Below, in pieces: positions 14,941-22,491 of a stretch of 64,000 nucleotides of DNA. The notes below the pieces were generated by a model. It did not search any database. It was not told the DNA's origin and saw only the letters and a list, made by a program, of their open reading frames with translations. Position numbers and translations under genes: made by a program. Position 1 is the stretch's first letter. Every line of letters starts with the position of its first letter. This stretch comes from Streptomyces echinatus (lineage in GTDB: Bacteria > Actinomycetota > Actinomycetes > Streptomycetales > Streptomycetaceae): the NCBI RefSeq assembly GCF_014203595.1, contig NZ_JACHJK010000009.1, forward strand, positions 310,001-374,000, read 5' to 3'.

Positions 14941-17382
14941 TCAGTCCTCGTGCCCCAGCTGGAGGTCCCGCTCGGTGCGGCCACCGCCCGCGACCTGCAG
15001 CACCGTGGCGACCGGCGGGTAACCCGCGGCGATGACGGTGTACTCGCCGGAGGAGAGGTCGACGAACCGGAACGTTCCGTCGGCGCCGGTGGTGAGGGTG
15101 TCGACGACGTTGCCCGCGGCGTCGAGCAGGGTCACCCGGGCGTCCTCCACGGCGCGTCCGCCGCTGGCCCGGACGGTCCCCTTGAGCACGGCCCCGCCCG
15201 CGAGTTCGATGTCCTGCCGGGTCTCCCGGGAGGCCTGCACGGTGACCGGAAGCGCGGCGGGCCGGAACGCGGGGGCACTGGCGGCGAGGGTGTACTCGCC
15301 GGCGACCAGTTCCGTGATCACGTACCCGCCCTCGCGGCCGCTGCGGGTGGTGGCGACGACCTCGCCGTGCACGTTGGTGAGGGTGACGGTGGCGTCCCGG
15401 ACGGGGCTGCCGTCGGCGGTGAACACGCCTCCGGCGAGGCGGCCGGCGCCGCCGAGGACGACGTCGAGTTCGACGGGGCGTTCACCGACGGTGACGGAGA
15501 CCGCCTGCGGCTGGTGTCCGCCGGCGGCGGCGATCAGCACGTACGCCCCGGAGCCGGGCGTGCTGAGCGCGTACCGCCCGTCCTCGCCGCTGGCGCCGCG
15601 GCCGATCTGCTGTCCGGCGACGTCGATGAGGGTGAGCGCCGCGCGGGGCACCACGGTGCCGTCGGGGTGCTGCACGGTGCCGCAGACGGGGATTCCGGCG
15701 GCGTACGAGCGGGGCGGTGCGCAGGTGCCCCCGGCGGAGGGCTGGAGGCGGGCCCCTGGGATGGCGACGTTCACCGGCGTGGTCTCCTGGTCGGTGGCGG
15801 GGGCGTTGTGGGACACCAGTGGTTTCTCCTTGAGGAAGAAGGCGATGACCAGGCCGAGGACGAGCACCGGGACGAGGTAGAGGAAGATCCGGGGCATCGC
15901 GTCGGCGTAGGCGCGGATGTAGGCGTCGCGCAGCGCCGGAGGCAGCGCGTGGACGAGCTGCGGGGTGATCGAGTCGGGGTCGGGCAGTCCGGCGGCCGCC
16001 CGCGGGGGCAGCTCCTCGCGCAGGGAGCCGGCGAGCCGGTCGGCGAAGAGGGTGCCGAAGACCGCGGCGCCGACGCTGCCGCCGATCTGCCGGAAGTAGT
16101 TGTTGGCGCTGGTGGCGCTGCCGAGGTCGGCGGGGCGCACGGAGTTCTGCACGGCAAGGACGAGGACCGGCATCACCAGGCCGATGCCGGCACCGAGGAC
16201 GGCCATCCAGATGCTGTAGTGCAGCCGGGGCGTGTCCGTCTGGAGCCGGGACAGCAGCCACATGCCGACGGCGGAGACGGCCCCGCCGAGCACGGGGAAG
16301 ACCTTGTAGCGGCCGGTGTGGCTGATGAGCTGGCCGCCGATGACCGAGGCGCCGACGATCCCGGCCATCATGGGCAGCATCAGCAGCCCGGACTCGGTGG
16401 CGCTGGCCCCGTCGACCATCTGCAGGAAGGTCGGCAGATAGCTGGCGGCGCCGAACAGGGCGACGCCGATCACCAGGCCGACCAGTCCGCTGACGTTGAA
16501 GACGGAGTCGCGGAACAGCCGGAGCGGGATGAGGGGTTCGGCGGCGAAGCGCTCGGCGACCAGGAAGAGCACGGTGGCGGCGAGGGCGCCCGCGCCGAGG
16601 CCGAGGATCGGCCGGGAGTCCCACGCGTATTCGGTGCCGCCCCAGCTGGTGAGCAGGACCAGGCAGGTGGAGGCGGCGGCGAGCAGCAGCGCGCCGAGGA
16701 CGTCGAGCCGGGCGCGGGTACGCGGCCTGGGCAGTTTCAGCACGACCGTGACGACAGCCAGGGTGAGCAGGCCGAAGGGGACGTTGATGTAGAAGCACCA
16801 GCGCCAGGAGAGGTGGTCGGTGAAGTAGCCGCCGAGCAGCGGGCCGGCGACGGAGGCGAGGCCGAAGGCGGCGCCGATGAGGCCCATGTACCGGCCGCGC
16901 TCCCGGGGCGGCACGATGTCGGCGATGATCGCCTGCACGCCGATCATGAGCCCGCCCGCGCCGACGCCCTGCACCGCGCGGTAGGCGATCAGCTGGTCCA
17001 TGGTCCCGGCCCGGCCGGCCAGCGCGGAGCCGACGACGAAGACCGCGATGGCGAACTGGAAGACGCCCTTGCGGCCGACCAGATCGCCGAGTTTGCCGTA
17101 CAGGGGCAGGCCGATGGTGGAGGTGAGCAGATAGGCGGTGATCGCCCAGGACATCCTGTCGAGGCCGTGCAGTTCGCCGACGACCTTCGGCAGGGCGGTG
17201 GCGACGATCATCTGGTCCAGGGCGGCCAGCAACAGCGCCAGCATCAGCCCGAAGAACACCAACCGGACCCGGCGGCCGCCGAGTTCGGCGGCCGGCGCGG
17301 GGGGCGGCGGCGCGGTGGCCGTCTCCTCGCCCACCGCCGGTGCCACGACCGGCTCGTGTTCCACCAGAGTCGTCCCGCCCAC
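14941..17382 (-). CDS. DHA2-type MFS drug exporter fused to carboxypeptidase-regulatory-like repeats
   Basis: The 813-residue protein starts at the GTG at 17382. Residues about 40-535 form a 14-helix drug/H+ antiporter of the EmrB/QacA class (ALDQMIVATALPKVVGE in helix 1; RAVQGVGAGGLMIGV; the last helix LVPVLVLGLVIAFFLKEK). Residues about 560-810 hold three repeats of a carboxypeptidase-regulatory-like beta-sandwich (CGTVQHPDGTVVPRAALTLI; LAGGVFTADGSPVRDATVTL; LKGTVRASGGRAVEDARVTL). With 14 helices and a cytosolic N-terminus, the tail would be in the cytosol, which is unusual for this fold. The exported compound is unknown. No TetR or MarR regulator lies next to it. Confidence 0.88.
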   Translation of the reverse strand: MGGTTLVEHEPVVAPAVGEETATAPPPPAPAAELGGRRVRLVFFGLMLALLLAALDQMIVATALPKVVGELHGLDRMSWAITAYLLTSTIGLPLYGKLGDLVGRKGVFQFAIAVFVVGSALAGRAGTMDQLIAYRAVQGVGAGGLMIGVQAIIADIVPPRERGRYMGLIGAAFGLASVAGPLLGGYFTDHLSWRWCFYINVPFGLLTLAVVTVVLKLPRPRTRARLDVLGALLLAAASTCLVLLTSWGGTEYAWDSRPILGLGAGALAATVLFLVAERFAAEPLIPLRLFRDSVFNVSGLVGLVIGVALFGAASYLPTFLQMVDGASATESGLLMLPMMAGIVGASVIGGQLISHTGRYKVFPVLGGAVSAVGMWLLSRLQTDTPRLHYSIWMAVLGAGIGLVMPVLVLAVQNSVRPADLGSATSANNYFRQIGGSVGAAVFGTLFADRLAGSLREELPPRAAAGLPDPDSITPQLVHALPPALRDAYIRAYADAMPRIFLYLVPVLVLGLVIAFFLKEKPLVSHNAPATDQETTPVNVAIPGARLQPSAGGTCAPPRSYAAGIPVCGTVQHPDGTVVPRAALTLIDVAGQQIGRGASGEDGRYALSTPGSGAYVLIAAAGGHQPQAVSVTVGERPVELDVVLGGAGRLAGGVFTADGSPVRDATVTLTNVHGEVVATTRSGREGGYVITELVAGEYTLAASAPAFRPAALPVTVQASRETRQDIELAGGAVLKGTVRASGGRAVEDARVTLLDAAGNVVDTLTTGADGTFRFVDLSSGEYTVIAAGYPPVATVLQVAGGGRTERDLQLGHED

Positions 17383-17544
17383 GGACCGCTCCCCTCGTCA
17401 CACCTGATCACATTTCCCGCGTAAGGCGACAACTGCGAACAACTGCGGCGAGTTACGGCACCATCCGCTCCGGGGCGGAGATCCACTCGAACCGGTGAAG
17501 GGGTCAACCAGCCGTCAACGCCCTTCCACCGGCGGCCCCTTGGG

Positions 17545-17988
17545 CTACTTCTCGACCTCGGCGGCGAGGTTGGCGAGCAGGGCGTCGTAGATCCGGCCGA
17601 GCCCCTTGGGCGCGAAGGTCCGCTCGAAGAAGCCGCCGATGCCGCCGGCGCCCGTCCAGGTGGTGGTGACGACCACGCGGGAGCTGCCCTCGCCGGCGGG
17701 GGTGACGCGCCAGGTGGTGACCATGGAGGAGTTGCGGTCCTTCTCGACCAGCTCGCCGTCGGTGGGCTCGGCGACCTCCAGGAGGCAGTCGCGCACCCGC
17801 TTGCTGGTGGCCTGGAGCTTCCAGTGGACGACGGTGCCCTCGCCGTCGCCGCCCTCGCGCACCTCGTACTCGCTGAAGTGCTCGGGCAGCAGCCTCTGCC
17901 GCGTGCCGCGGTAGTCGGCGAGGGCGTCGAACACCTTCTCCGCGTCCGCCGCGACGACCCGCTCCGTAGTGGCCTCGACCTGCGCCAT
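17545..17988 (-). CDS. SRPBCC-family protein (polyketide cyclase/START-like)
   Basis: The 147-residue protein opens with VEATTERVVAADAEKVFDAL, the first strand and helix of the SRPBCC cavity fold, contains YRGTRQRLLPEHFSEYEV and RVVVTTTWTGAGGIGGFFER, and ends in a long helix (LGRIYDALLANLAAEVEK). Proteins of this kind bind a hydrophobic ligand in a deep pocket. The function of this one is unknown. I start at the ATG at 17988, where the fold begins. It is divergent from the radical SAM gene at 18124, and the LexA-like box lies 91 bp upstream of this start, so it could also respond to that site. Confidence 0.8.
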   Translation of the reverse strand: MAQVEATTERVVAADAEKVFDALADYRGTRQRLLPEHFSEYEVREGGDGEGTVVHWKLQATSKRVRDCLLEVAEPTDGELVEKDRNSSMVTTWRVTPAGEGSSRVVVTTTWTGAGGIGGFFERTFAPKGLGRIYDALLANLAAEVEK

Positions 17989-18078
17989 TGCGTTCCTCCA
18001 GGACCTGATTGCTCGGGGTTGGGGCAAGCCAACCACCCCGGCGCCCGGCCGCCCAAATCGGGGATCACACGATCATGG

Positions 18079-18090
18079 GAACAAGTGTTC
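18079..18090. promoter_or_regulatory. LexA-like SOS box
   Basis: GAAC-AAGT-GTTC at 18079-18090 matches the actinobacterial LexA operator core GAAC-N4-GTTC (flanks here are GG and TA instead of the ideal TC and GA). It lies 33 bp before the ATG of the radical SAM gene, within the divergent promoter region. The position fits repression of transcription until DNA damage inactivates LexA. Confidence 0.65.
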
Positions 18091-18123
18091 TATTCTATGC
18101 GCCGGCGCTAGCAAGGAGGTCTC

Positions 18124-19167
18124 ATGCGCTGGGAGAACCTCACGGACGAGAACGAACACGGCCGGGCCGCCGACGCCGCGCTGTTCGGCGCGGACGCCGT
18201 GACCGTCCGTACGTTCGACACGCCCGAGTTCCGCGGCATCACCTTCCACGAGGTGCGGGCGCGGTCGGTGCTGAACCGGGTGCCGGGCGCCTCGCGGATG
18301 CCGTTCGAATGGACCGTGAATCCCTACCGGGGCTGCTCGCACGCGTGCGTGTACTGCTTCGCGAGGAAGACGCACAGCTATCTGGACCTCGACACCGGCA
18401 TCGGCTTCGACACCCAGATCGTGGTCAAGGTGAACGCGCCCGAGGTGCTGCGCCGCCAGCTGGGCTCGCGCCGCTGGCAGGGCGACCACGTGGCGATGGG
18501 CACGAACGTCGACTGCTACCAGCGCGCCGAGGGCCGCTACCGGCTGACGCCGGGCATCATCTCCGCGCTCACCGACCACGCGAACCCGTTCTCGATCCTC
18601 ACCAAGGGCACCCTGATCCTGCGCGACCTGGACCTGCTGGTCCGGGCGTCCGAGGTGACGGACGTGGGCATCTCGGTCTCCGTCGGCTTCCTGGACACGG
18701 AGCTGTGGCGCACGGTGGAGCCGGGCACGCCCGCGCCCGAGCGCCGGCTGGACGTGGTGCGCGCCCTCGGGGAGCACGGCATCGGCTGCGGGGTGCTCAT
18801 GGCGCCGGTGATCCCGTTCCTGAGCGACCAGCCGGACCGGTTGCGGGAGACGGTGCGGGCCGTCGCGGCAGCCGGGGCCACCTCGGTCACCCCCCTGGTG
18901 CTGCACCTGCGCCCGGGGGCCCGCGAGTGGTTCATGGCCTGGCTCGGGCGGCACCATCCGTACCTGGTGCGCCGGTACGAGCGGCTGTACGCGGAGGGCG
19001 CCTACGCGCCCAGGTGGTACCAGCGCCGGATCACCCGTCAGGTGCACGAGCTGGCGCAGGAGTACGGCATCGGGCCCACGCGCGCGGGGCAGGCCCGCCG
19101 GATCCGCCCGGCCGGGCCGGAGCGGGCCGCCGCCGGAGCGGAGCCGGTCCAGCTCAGCCTCATGTGA
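18124..19167 (+). CDS. Rv2578c-family radical SAM protein, spore photoproduct lyase-like
   Basis: The 347-residue protein carries the [4Fe-4S]-binding radical SAM motif CSHACVYCF (Cys-x3-Cys-x2-Cys) at about residues 72-80, preceded by PFEWTVNPYRG, and is close to the mycobacterial Rv2578c group annotated as radical SAM or spore photoproduct lyase-like. The conserved FSILTKGTLILRDLDLL follows. The group is thought to act on nucleic acids or their damage, but no reaction is proven for Streptomyces members. A strong ribosome site AAGGAGGT ends 3 bp before the ATG. A LexA-like box sits 33 bp upstream, which ties the gene to the SOS response. I recall the mycobacterial relative being listed among LexA-controlled genes, but cannot verify it here. 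Confidence 0.88.
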   Translation: MRWENLTDENEHGRAADAALFGADAVTVRTFDTPEFRGITFHEVRARSVLNRVPGASRMPFEWTVNPYRGCSHACVYCFARKTHSYLDLDTGIGFDTQIVVKVNAPEVLRRQLGSRRWQGDHVAMGTNVDCYQRAEGRYRLTPGIISALTDHANPFSILTKGTLILRDLDLLVRASEVTDVGISVSVGFLDTELWRTVEPGTPAPERRLDVVRALGEHGIGCGVLMAPVIPFLSDQPDRLRETVRAVAAAGATSVTPLVLHLRPGAREWFMAWLGRHHPYLVRRYERLYAEGAYAPRWYQRRITRQVHELAQEYGIGPTRAGQARRIRPAGPERAAAGAEPVQLSLM

Positions 19168-19316
19168 GCGCGTCCGAGGGCGTTAGGGCGCATCCCACGG
19201 CCCAATTGGGTCAAGTATCGCCGCAACACGTTCTTCGGTGCCCCGACTCCGGGACGATCCGGCGAGAGCCGTGAGCCTCGCGGTTCACCGAACCCCTCCG
19301 TCCCGGGAGGACCTGT

Positions 19317-20879
19317 ATGAGAAGACGCGCAGCCGCGCTGTGCGCAGCCGCCGCCGTGCTGGCGGGCTCGCTCGCCGCCGTTCCCGCCCGGGCGGCCGGC
19401 ACCGCCGCCGTGCCGGAGCCCGCCTGGAAGAAGTGCGGCACCCGCGACTACCCCGCGCTCCAGTGCGCCTCCGTGCAGGTGCCGCTGGACCACGCGCACC
19501 CGTCGGGGCGGCGGATCACGCTCGCCCTGTCCCGCGTTCCGCACACCGCGCGGTCCTTCGAGGGGCCGCTGCTGGTCAACCCGGGCGGTCCCGGCGGCAG
19601 CGGTCTGACGCTCGCCGGGTTCGTCGCCTCGGCGCTGCCGAAGAGCGTGGCGGCCCGGTACGACGTCATCGGCTTCGACCCGCGCGGCGTCGGCCGCAGC
19701 CGGCCCGCCCTGTCCTGCGCGCCCGGGCACTTCGCGCCGGGGCGCCCGGACTCCGTGCCGGCCACTCCCGAGCTGGAGCGGGCGAACGTCGACCGCGCGC
19801 AGTCCTTCGCGGCCGCCTGCGGCCGGAAGTACGCCGACGTCCTGCCGTACATGGACACCGTCAGCGCGGCCCGCGACCTGGACACCGTGCGCCAGGCCCT
19901 CGGCGCGCCGCGGATCAGCTACTTCGGGTACTCCTACGGCACCTACCTGGGCGCGGTGTACGCGAAGCTGTACCCGGAGCGGATCCACCGCCTGGTGCTG
20001 GACTCGATCGTCGACCCGACCGGTGTCTGGTACCGGGACAACCTCGGCCAGGACTACGCCTTCGACGACCGCCACCGCGCCCTGATGGCCTGGATCGCGC
20101 GGCACGACGACGACTACCGGCTCGGCACGGATCCGGGAAGGATCGAGGCCCGCTGGTACGCGATGCGGGCGGCGCTGGCGAGGAAGCCGGCCGGGGGCAA
20201 GGTCGGGGCGGCGGAGCTGGAGGACACCTTCATGCCCGGCGGCTACTACAACGGCTACTGGCCCTACCTCGCCGAGGCGTTCGCGGCCTACGTCCACCGC
20301 GGGGCGACGGGCGCGCTGGTGGAGGCCTACGAGAACTTCGCCGCCGTGGACGGCTCGGGCGACAACGGCTACAGCGTCTACACCGCGGTGCAGTGCCGTG
20401 ACGCCGTCTGGCCGCGCGACTGGGACAGGTGGCGCGCGGACACCTGGGAGGTCTACGCGAAGGCTCCGCTGATGGCGTGGAACAACACCTGGTACAACGC
20501 GCCCTGCGCGTTCTGGCCGACGGCCCCGCTGCGCCGGGTGAACATCGCCAACGGCAAGCTGCCGCCGGCCCTGCTCCTCCAGGCGACCGACGACGCCGCC
20601 ACCCCGTACGCCGGCGGTGTCACGGTGCACCGGCTGCTGGCCCGCTCCAGCCTGGTGGTCGAGCAGGGCGGCGGCAACCACGGCGTCACGCTGAGCGGCA
20701 ACACGTGCCTGGACGGATACCTGGCCGCCTATCTGGCCGACGGCGGGGTGCCGCGGGGCGCCGGGCCGGCCGACGCGGTCTGCGCCAGGTCGCCGGACCC
20801 GAAGCCGCTGACGGCGAAGGCGGCACGGGCGTCGTCCCGCGGCTCGACCCTGCACCGGCTGCTGGGCTTCCGCCGCTAG
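19317..20879 (+). CDS. secreted alpha/beta-hydrolase, TAP-type (S33 tripeptidyl aminopeptidase-like)
   Basis: The 520-residue protein begins with a signal peptide (RRR, hydrophobic A/L run, cleavage expected near PARAAG at about residue 27). The alpha/beta-hydrolase core shows LLVNPGGPGGSG (oxyanion region), FDPRGVGRSRP, the nucleophile elbow YFGYSYGTYLGAVYAKLYPE, a late Asp in LLQATDDAATPYAGG and His in GGGNHGVT. The final ~100 residues are the TAP-like C-terminal domain. Members release tripeptides from the N-terminus of proteins or process propeptides outside the Streptomyces cell. It stands alone. GGAGG lies 7 bp before the ATG. Confidence 0.9.
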   Translation: MRRRAAALCAAAAVLAGSLAAVPARAAGTAAVPEPAWKKCGTRDYPALQCASVQVPLDHAHPSGRRITLALSRVPHTARSFEGPLLVNPGGPGGSGLTLAGFVASALPKSVAARYDVIGFDPRGVGRSRPALSCAPGHFAPGRPDSVPATPELERANVDRAQSFAAACGRKYADVLPYMDTVSAARDLDTVRQALGAPRISYFGYSYGTYLGAVYAKLYPERIHRLVLDSIVDPTGVWYRDNLGQDYAFDDRHRALMAWIARHDDDYRLGTDPGRIEARWYAMRAALARKPAGGKVGAAELEDTFMPGGYYNGYWPYLAEAFAAYVHRGATGALVEAYENFAAVDGSGDNGYSVYTAVQCRDAVWPRDWDRWRADTWEVYAKAPLMAWNNTWYNAPCAFWPTAPLRRVNIANGKLPPALLLQATDDAATPYAGGVTVHRLLARSSLVVEQGGGNHGVTLSGNTCLDGYLAAYLADGGVPRGAGPADAVCARSPDPKPLTAKAARASSRGSTLHRLLGFRR

Positions 20880-20970
20880 CGGAGCCACGGTGGCGCACGG
20901 GAGGCCGCCCTTCGGCCCGCGGTCCGATATTCGCGGGCGGAGCCGGAGGGCGGTTCTCTAGGGTTCCGTC

Positions 20971-21495
20971 ATGGACGATCCGTACACGCTCATACGCCCC
21001 ATGACGCTCGCCGACTGCGACCGCGTCTCCGAGATCCGGGTCCGCGGCTGGCAGCACGCCTACCGGGGGCTGGTACCGCAGACGTACCTGGACGGGCTCA
21101 GTGTGCCGGCCGACGCGGAACGGCGGCGGGCCCGGTTCGGACAGGGCGACGGCTCCGTGGTGAGCCTGGTCGCCGAGCGGGACGGCACGGTGCTCGGCTG
21201 GGCGGCGACCGGGCCCTACCGGGACGGTGAGGAGCGCACCGGGGACGCCGAGCTGTACGCGATCTACATCGACCCGGAGCACCGGGGCGGCGGGATCGGG
21301 CGGGCGCTGCTCGCCGCGGCGGTGGAGCGGTGCACGGCGTGTCCGCGCATGCTCCTGTGGGTCCTGAAGGGCAACGCGTCCGCCCGCCGCTTCTACGAGC
21401 GCGCCGGATTCCGGGCCGACGGGGCCGAGGAGCCCTTCGAGGCGGACGGTGTACCCGTGCCCGAGGTGCGTTACGCCCGGAGCCTGCGCGGCTGA
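20971..21495 (+). CDS. GNAT-family N-acetyltransferase
   Basis: The 174-residue GNAT has a clear acetyl-CoA loop YIDPEHRGGGIGRALLAAAV (Q/RxxGxG/A form, RGGGIG) at about residue 98 and the terminal signature NASARRFYERAGFRADG. The N-terminal IRPMTLADCDRVSEIRVRGW and YRGLVPQTYLDGL match a common actinobacterial subgroup with unknown acceptor. It is a stand-alone gene whose stop is 8 bp from the stop of the convergent HEAT-repeat gene. Confidence 0.88.
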   Translation: MDDPYTLIRPMTLADCDRVSEIRVRGWQHAYRGLVPQTYLDGLSVPADAERRRARFGQGDGSVVSLVAERDGTVLGWAATGPYRDGEERTGDAELYAIYIDPEHRGGGIGRALLAAAVERCTACPRMLLWVLKGNASARRFYERAGFRADGAEEPFEADGVPVPEVRYARSLRG

Positions 21496-21502
21496 CCGGC
21501 CG

Positions 21503-22084
21503 TCACCCCGGCTGCCGCTGCGGTATGCGGGCCAGCGCGTGCACCGCCGCCTCGGCGAGCGCCGGATGCGCCAGCGCCTCGTTCAGCACCCGCCGGGCGC
21601 GGGGGTCGCCGAGCGCGCCCAGGCCCTCCACACAGGCGAGGGCGACCCGCCGGTAGGGGTCGTGCGGGCGCAGTCGCCGCTCCAGGGTGGTGATCAGCGC
21701 GGGTACCGACTCCGGGGCGCGCAGGGCGGCCAGCAGCCGTACCGGGTGCAGGGCGTAGGCGACGCGGAGTTCGTTGGTGGCGAGGGCGGCGGCGGCCCGG
21801 GCCGTGCGCGGGTCGCCGAGGCGGGCGAGGGCGTGCGCGGCGGAGGCGCAGCGGGGCGGGTCGCGGTGGTTGAGCAGCAGCACCAGGGCCTCGAAGGCGC
21901 GCCGGTCGCCCGCGCGGCCGAGGCGGAACGCGGCCAGTTCCCTGGCCCACAGCGGCTGTCCGGGCGCGGTGAGCACCTCCGCCAGTTCGTCGTGGTCGTC
22001 GGTGGCCAGCAGGCGGTCGAACGCCGCCGAGCCGCCCGACTCCCGCCGTAAGCGTTCCGTGAGCGATCGCAACTCTTCGTCCAC
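21503..22084 (-). CDS. HEAT-repeat protein
   Basis: The 193-residue protein is made of HEAT-like helix pairs: ALVLLLNHRDPPRCASAAHA, LARLGDPRTARAAAALATNE, ACVEGLGALGDPRARRVLNE and others. The start RSLTERLRRESGGSAAFDRL forms a capping helix. Such superhelices usually bind partner proteins or pigments. No catalytic residues are visible. Homologues in Streptomyces have sometimes been labelled adenylosuccinate lyase, but nothing in this sequence supports that. It is divergent from the 3-hydroxyacyl-CoA dehydrogenase, with a 407-bp gap between them. Confidence 0.8.
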   Translation of the reverse strand: MDEELRSLTERLRRESGGSAAFDRLLATDDHDELAEVLTAPGQPLWARELAAFRLGRAGDRRAFEALVLLLNHRDPPRCASAAHALARLGDPRTARAAAALATNELRVAYALHPVRLLAALRAPESVPALITTLERRLRPHDPYRRVALACVEGLGALGDPRARRVLNEALAHPALAEAAVHALARIPQRQPG

Positions 22085-22491
22085 GAGGTCCAGCGTAGAG
22101 GGGTCGCGCCGACGGAGGGAGCTACATCACAAAGTCCGGGGACTAGCGCGCTCGTTACCCGCCGGTTAAGCTCATACGAGCGAGTAACCCTCTCGCATTC
22201 CACCGGCGACGGTTTGGTGACGCAGCCGCCGCCGGGGACACCTTCCGCACCCTCGGGCCGCGGGAGAGTCTGTCGGTTCGGTACACCGTGTGTACCGCAG
22301 TACGACCCGGCTTCGGGACAGAGCCGGTCGGAAGATCCGCCGTTCCCGGGCGTGTGCGCGTCCGTGGCACCGGCAGCACCGGGCGTGTGCGCTCGCAGCC
22401 CGGCAACACCCGCACTTTTCCTCGCACCGTGGTGCGCCCTCGGCGCACCCGGCGCGTTCCTCGTCGTCACCCTCATTCCTGGAGTCCCGCG
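22085..22491 (+). other. 407-bp intergenic region before the 3-hydroxyacyl-CoA dehydrogenase
   Basis: The gap separates the HEAT-repeat gene and the dehydrogenase. It holds a cluster of inverted repeats at 22149-22189 (listed separately) near the left side, followed by about 300 bp without a convincing gene, which would give the dehydrogenase a long untranslated leader. A short GGAG ribosome site precedes the ATG at 22492. I found no coding frame that looks real in the remaining part. Confidence 0.6.
22149..22189. promoter_or_regulatory. interleaved inverted repeats, possible operator
   Basis: CGCTCGT (22149-22155) pairs with ACGAGCG (22176-22182), and GGTTA (22164-22168) pairs with TAACC (22185-22189). 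GTTACC at 22154-22159 also faces GGTTAA at 22164-22169. The cluster lies in the gap before the 3-hydroxyacyl-CoA dehydrogenase gene. Such layered palindromes are usual for TetR-type regulators, and a TetR gene follows the dehydrogenase. The assignment is inference. Confidence 0.4.

Noticed and set aside
12220..17424. A very long open frame on the plus strand (over 1,700 codons)
   Set aside because: It runs antisense to the methyltransferase, SpoIIE and MFS genes, whose motifs are clear. Long antisense frames are usual in GC-rich DNA because stop codons are rare.
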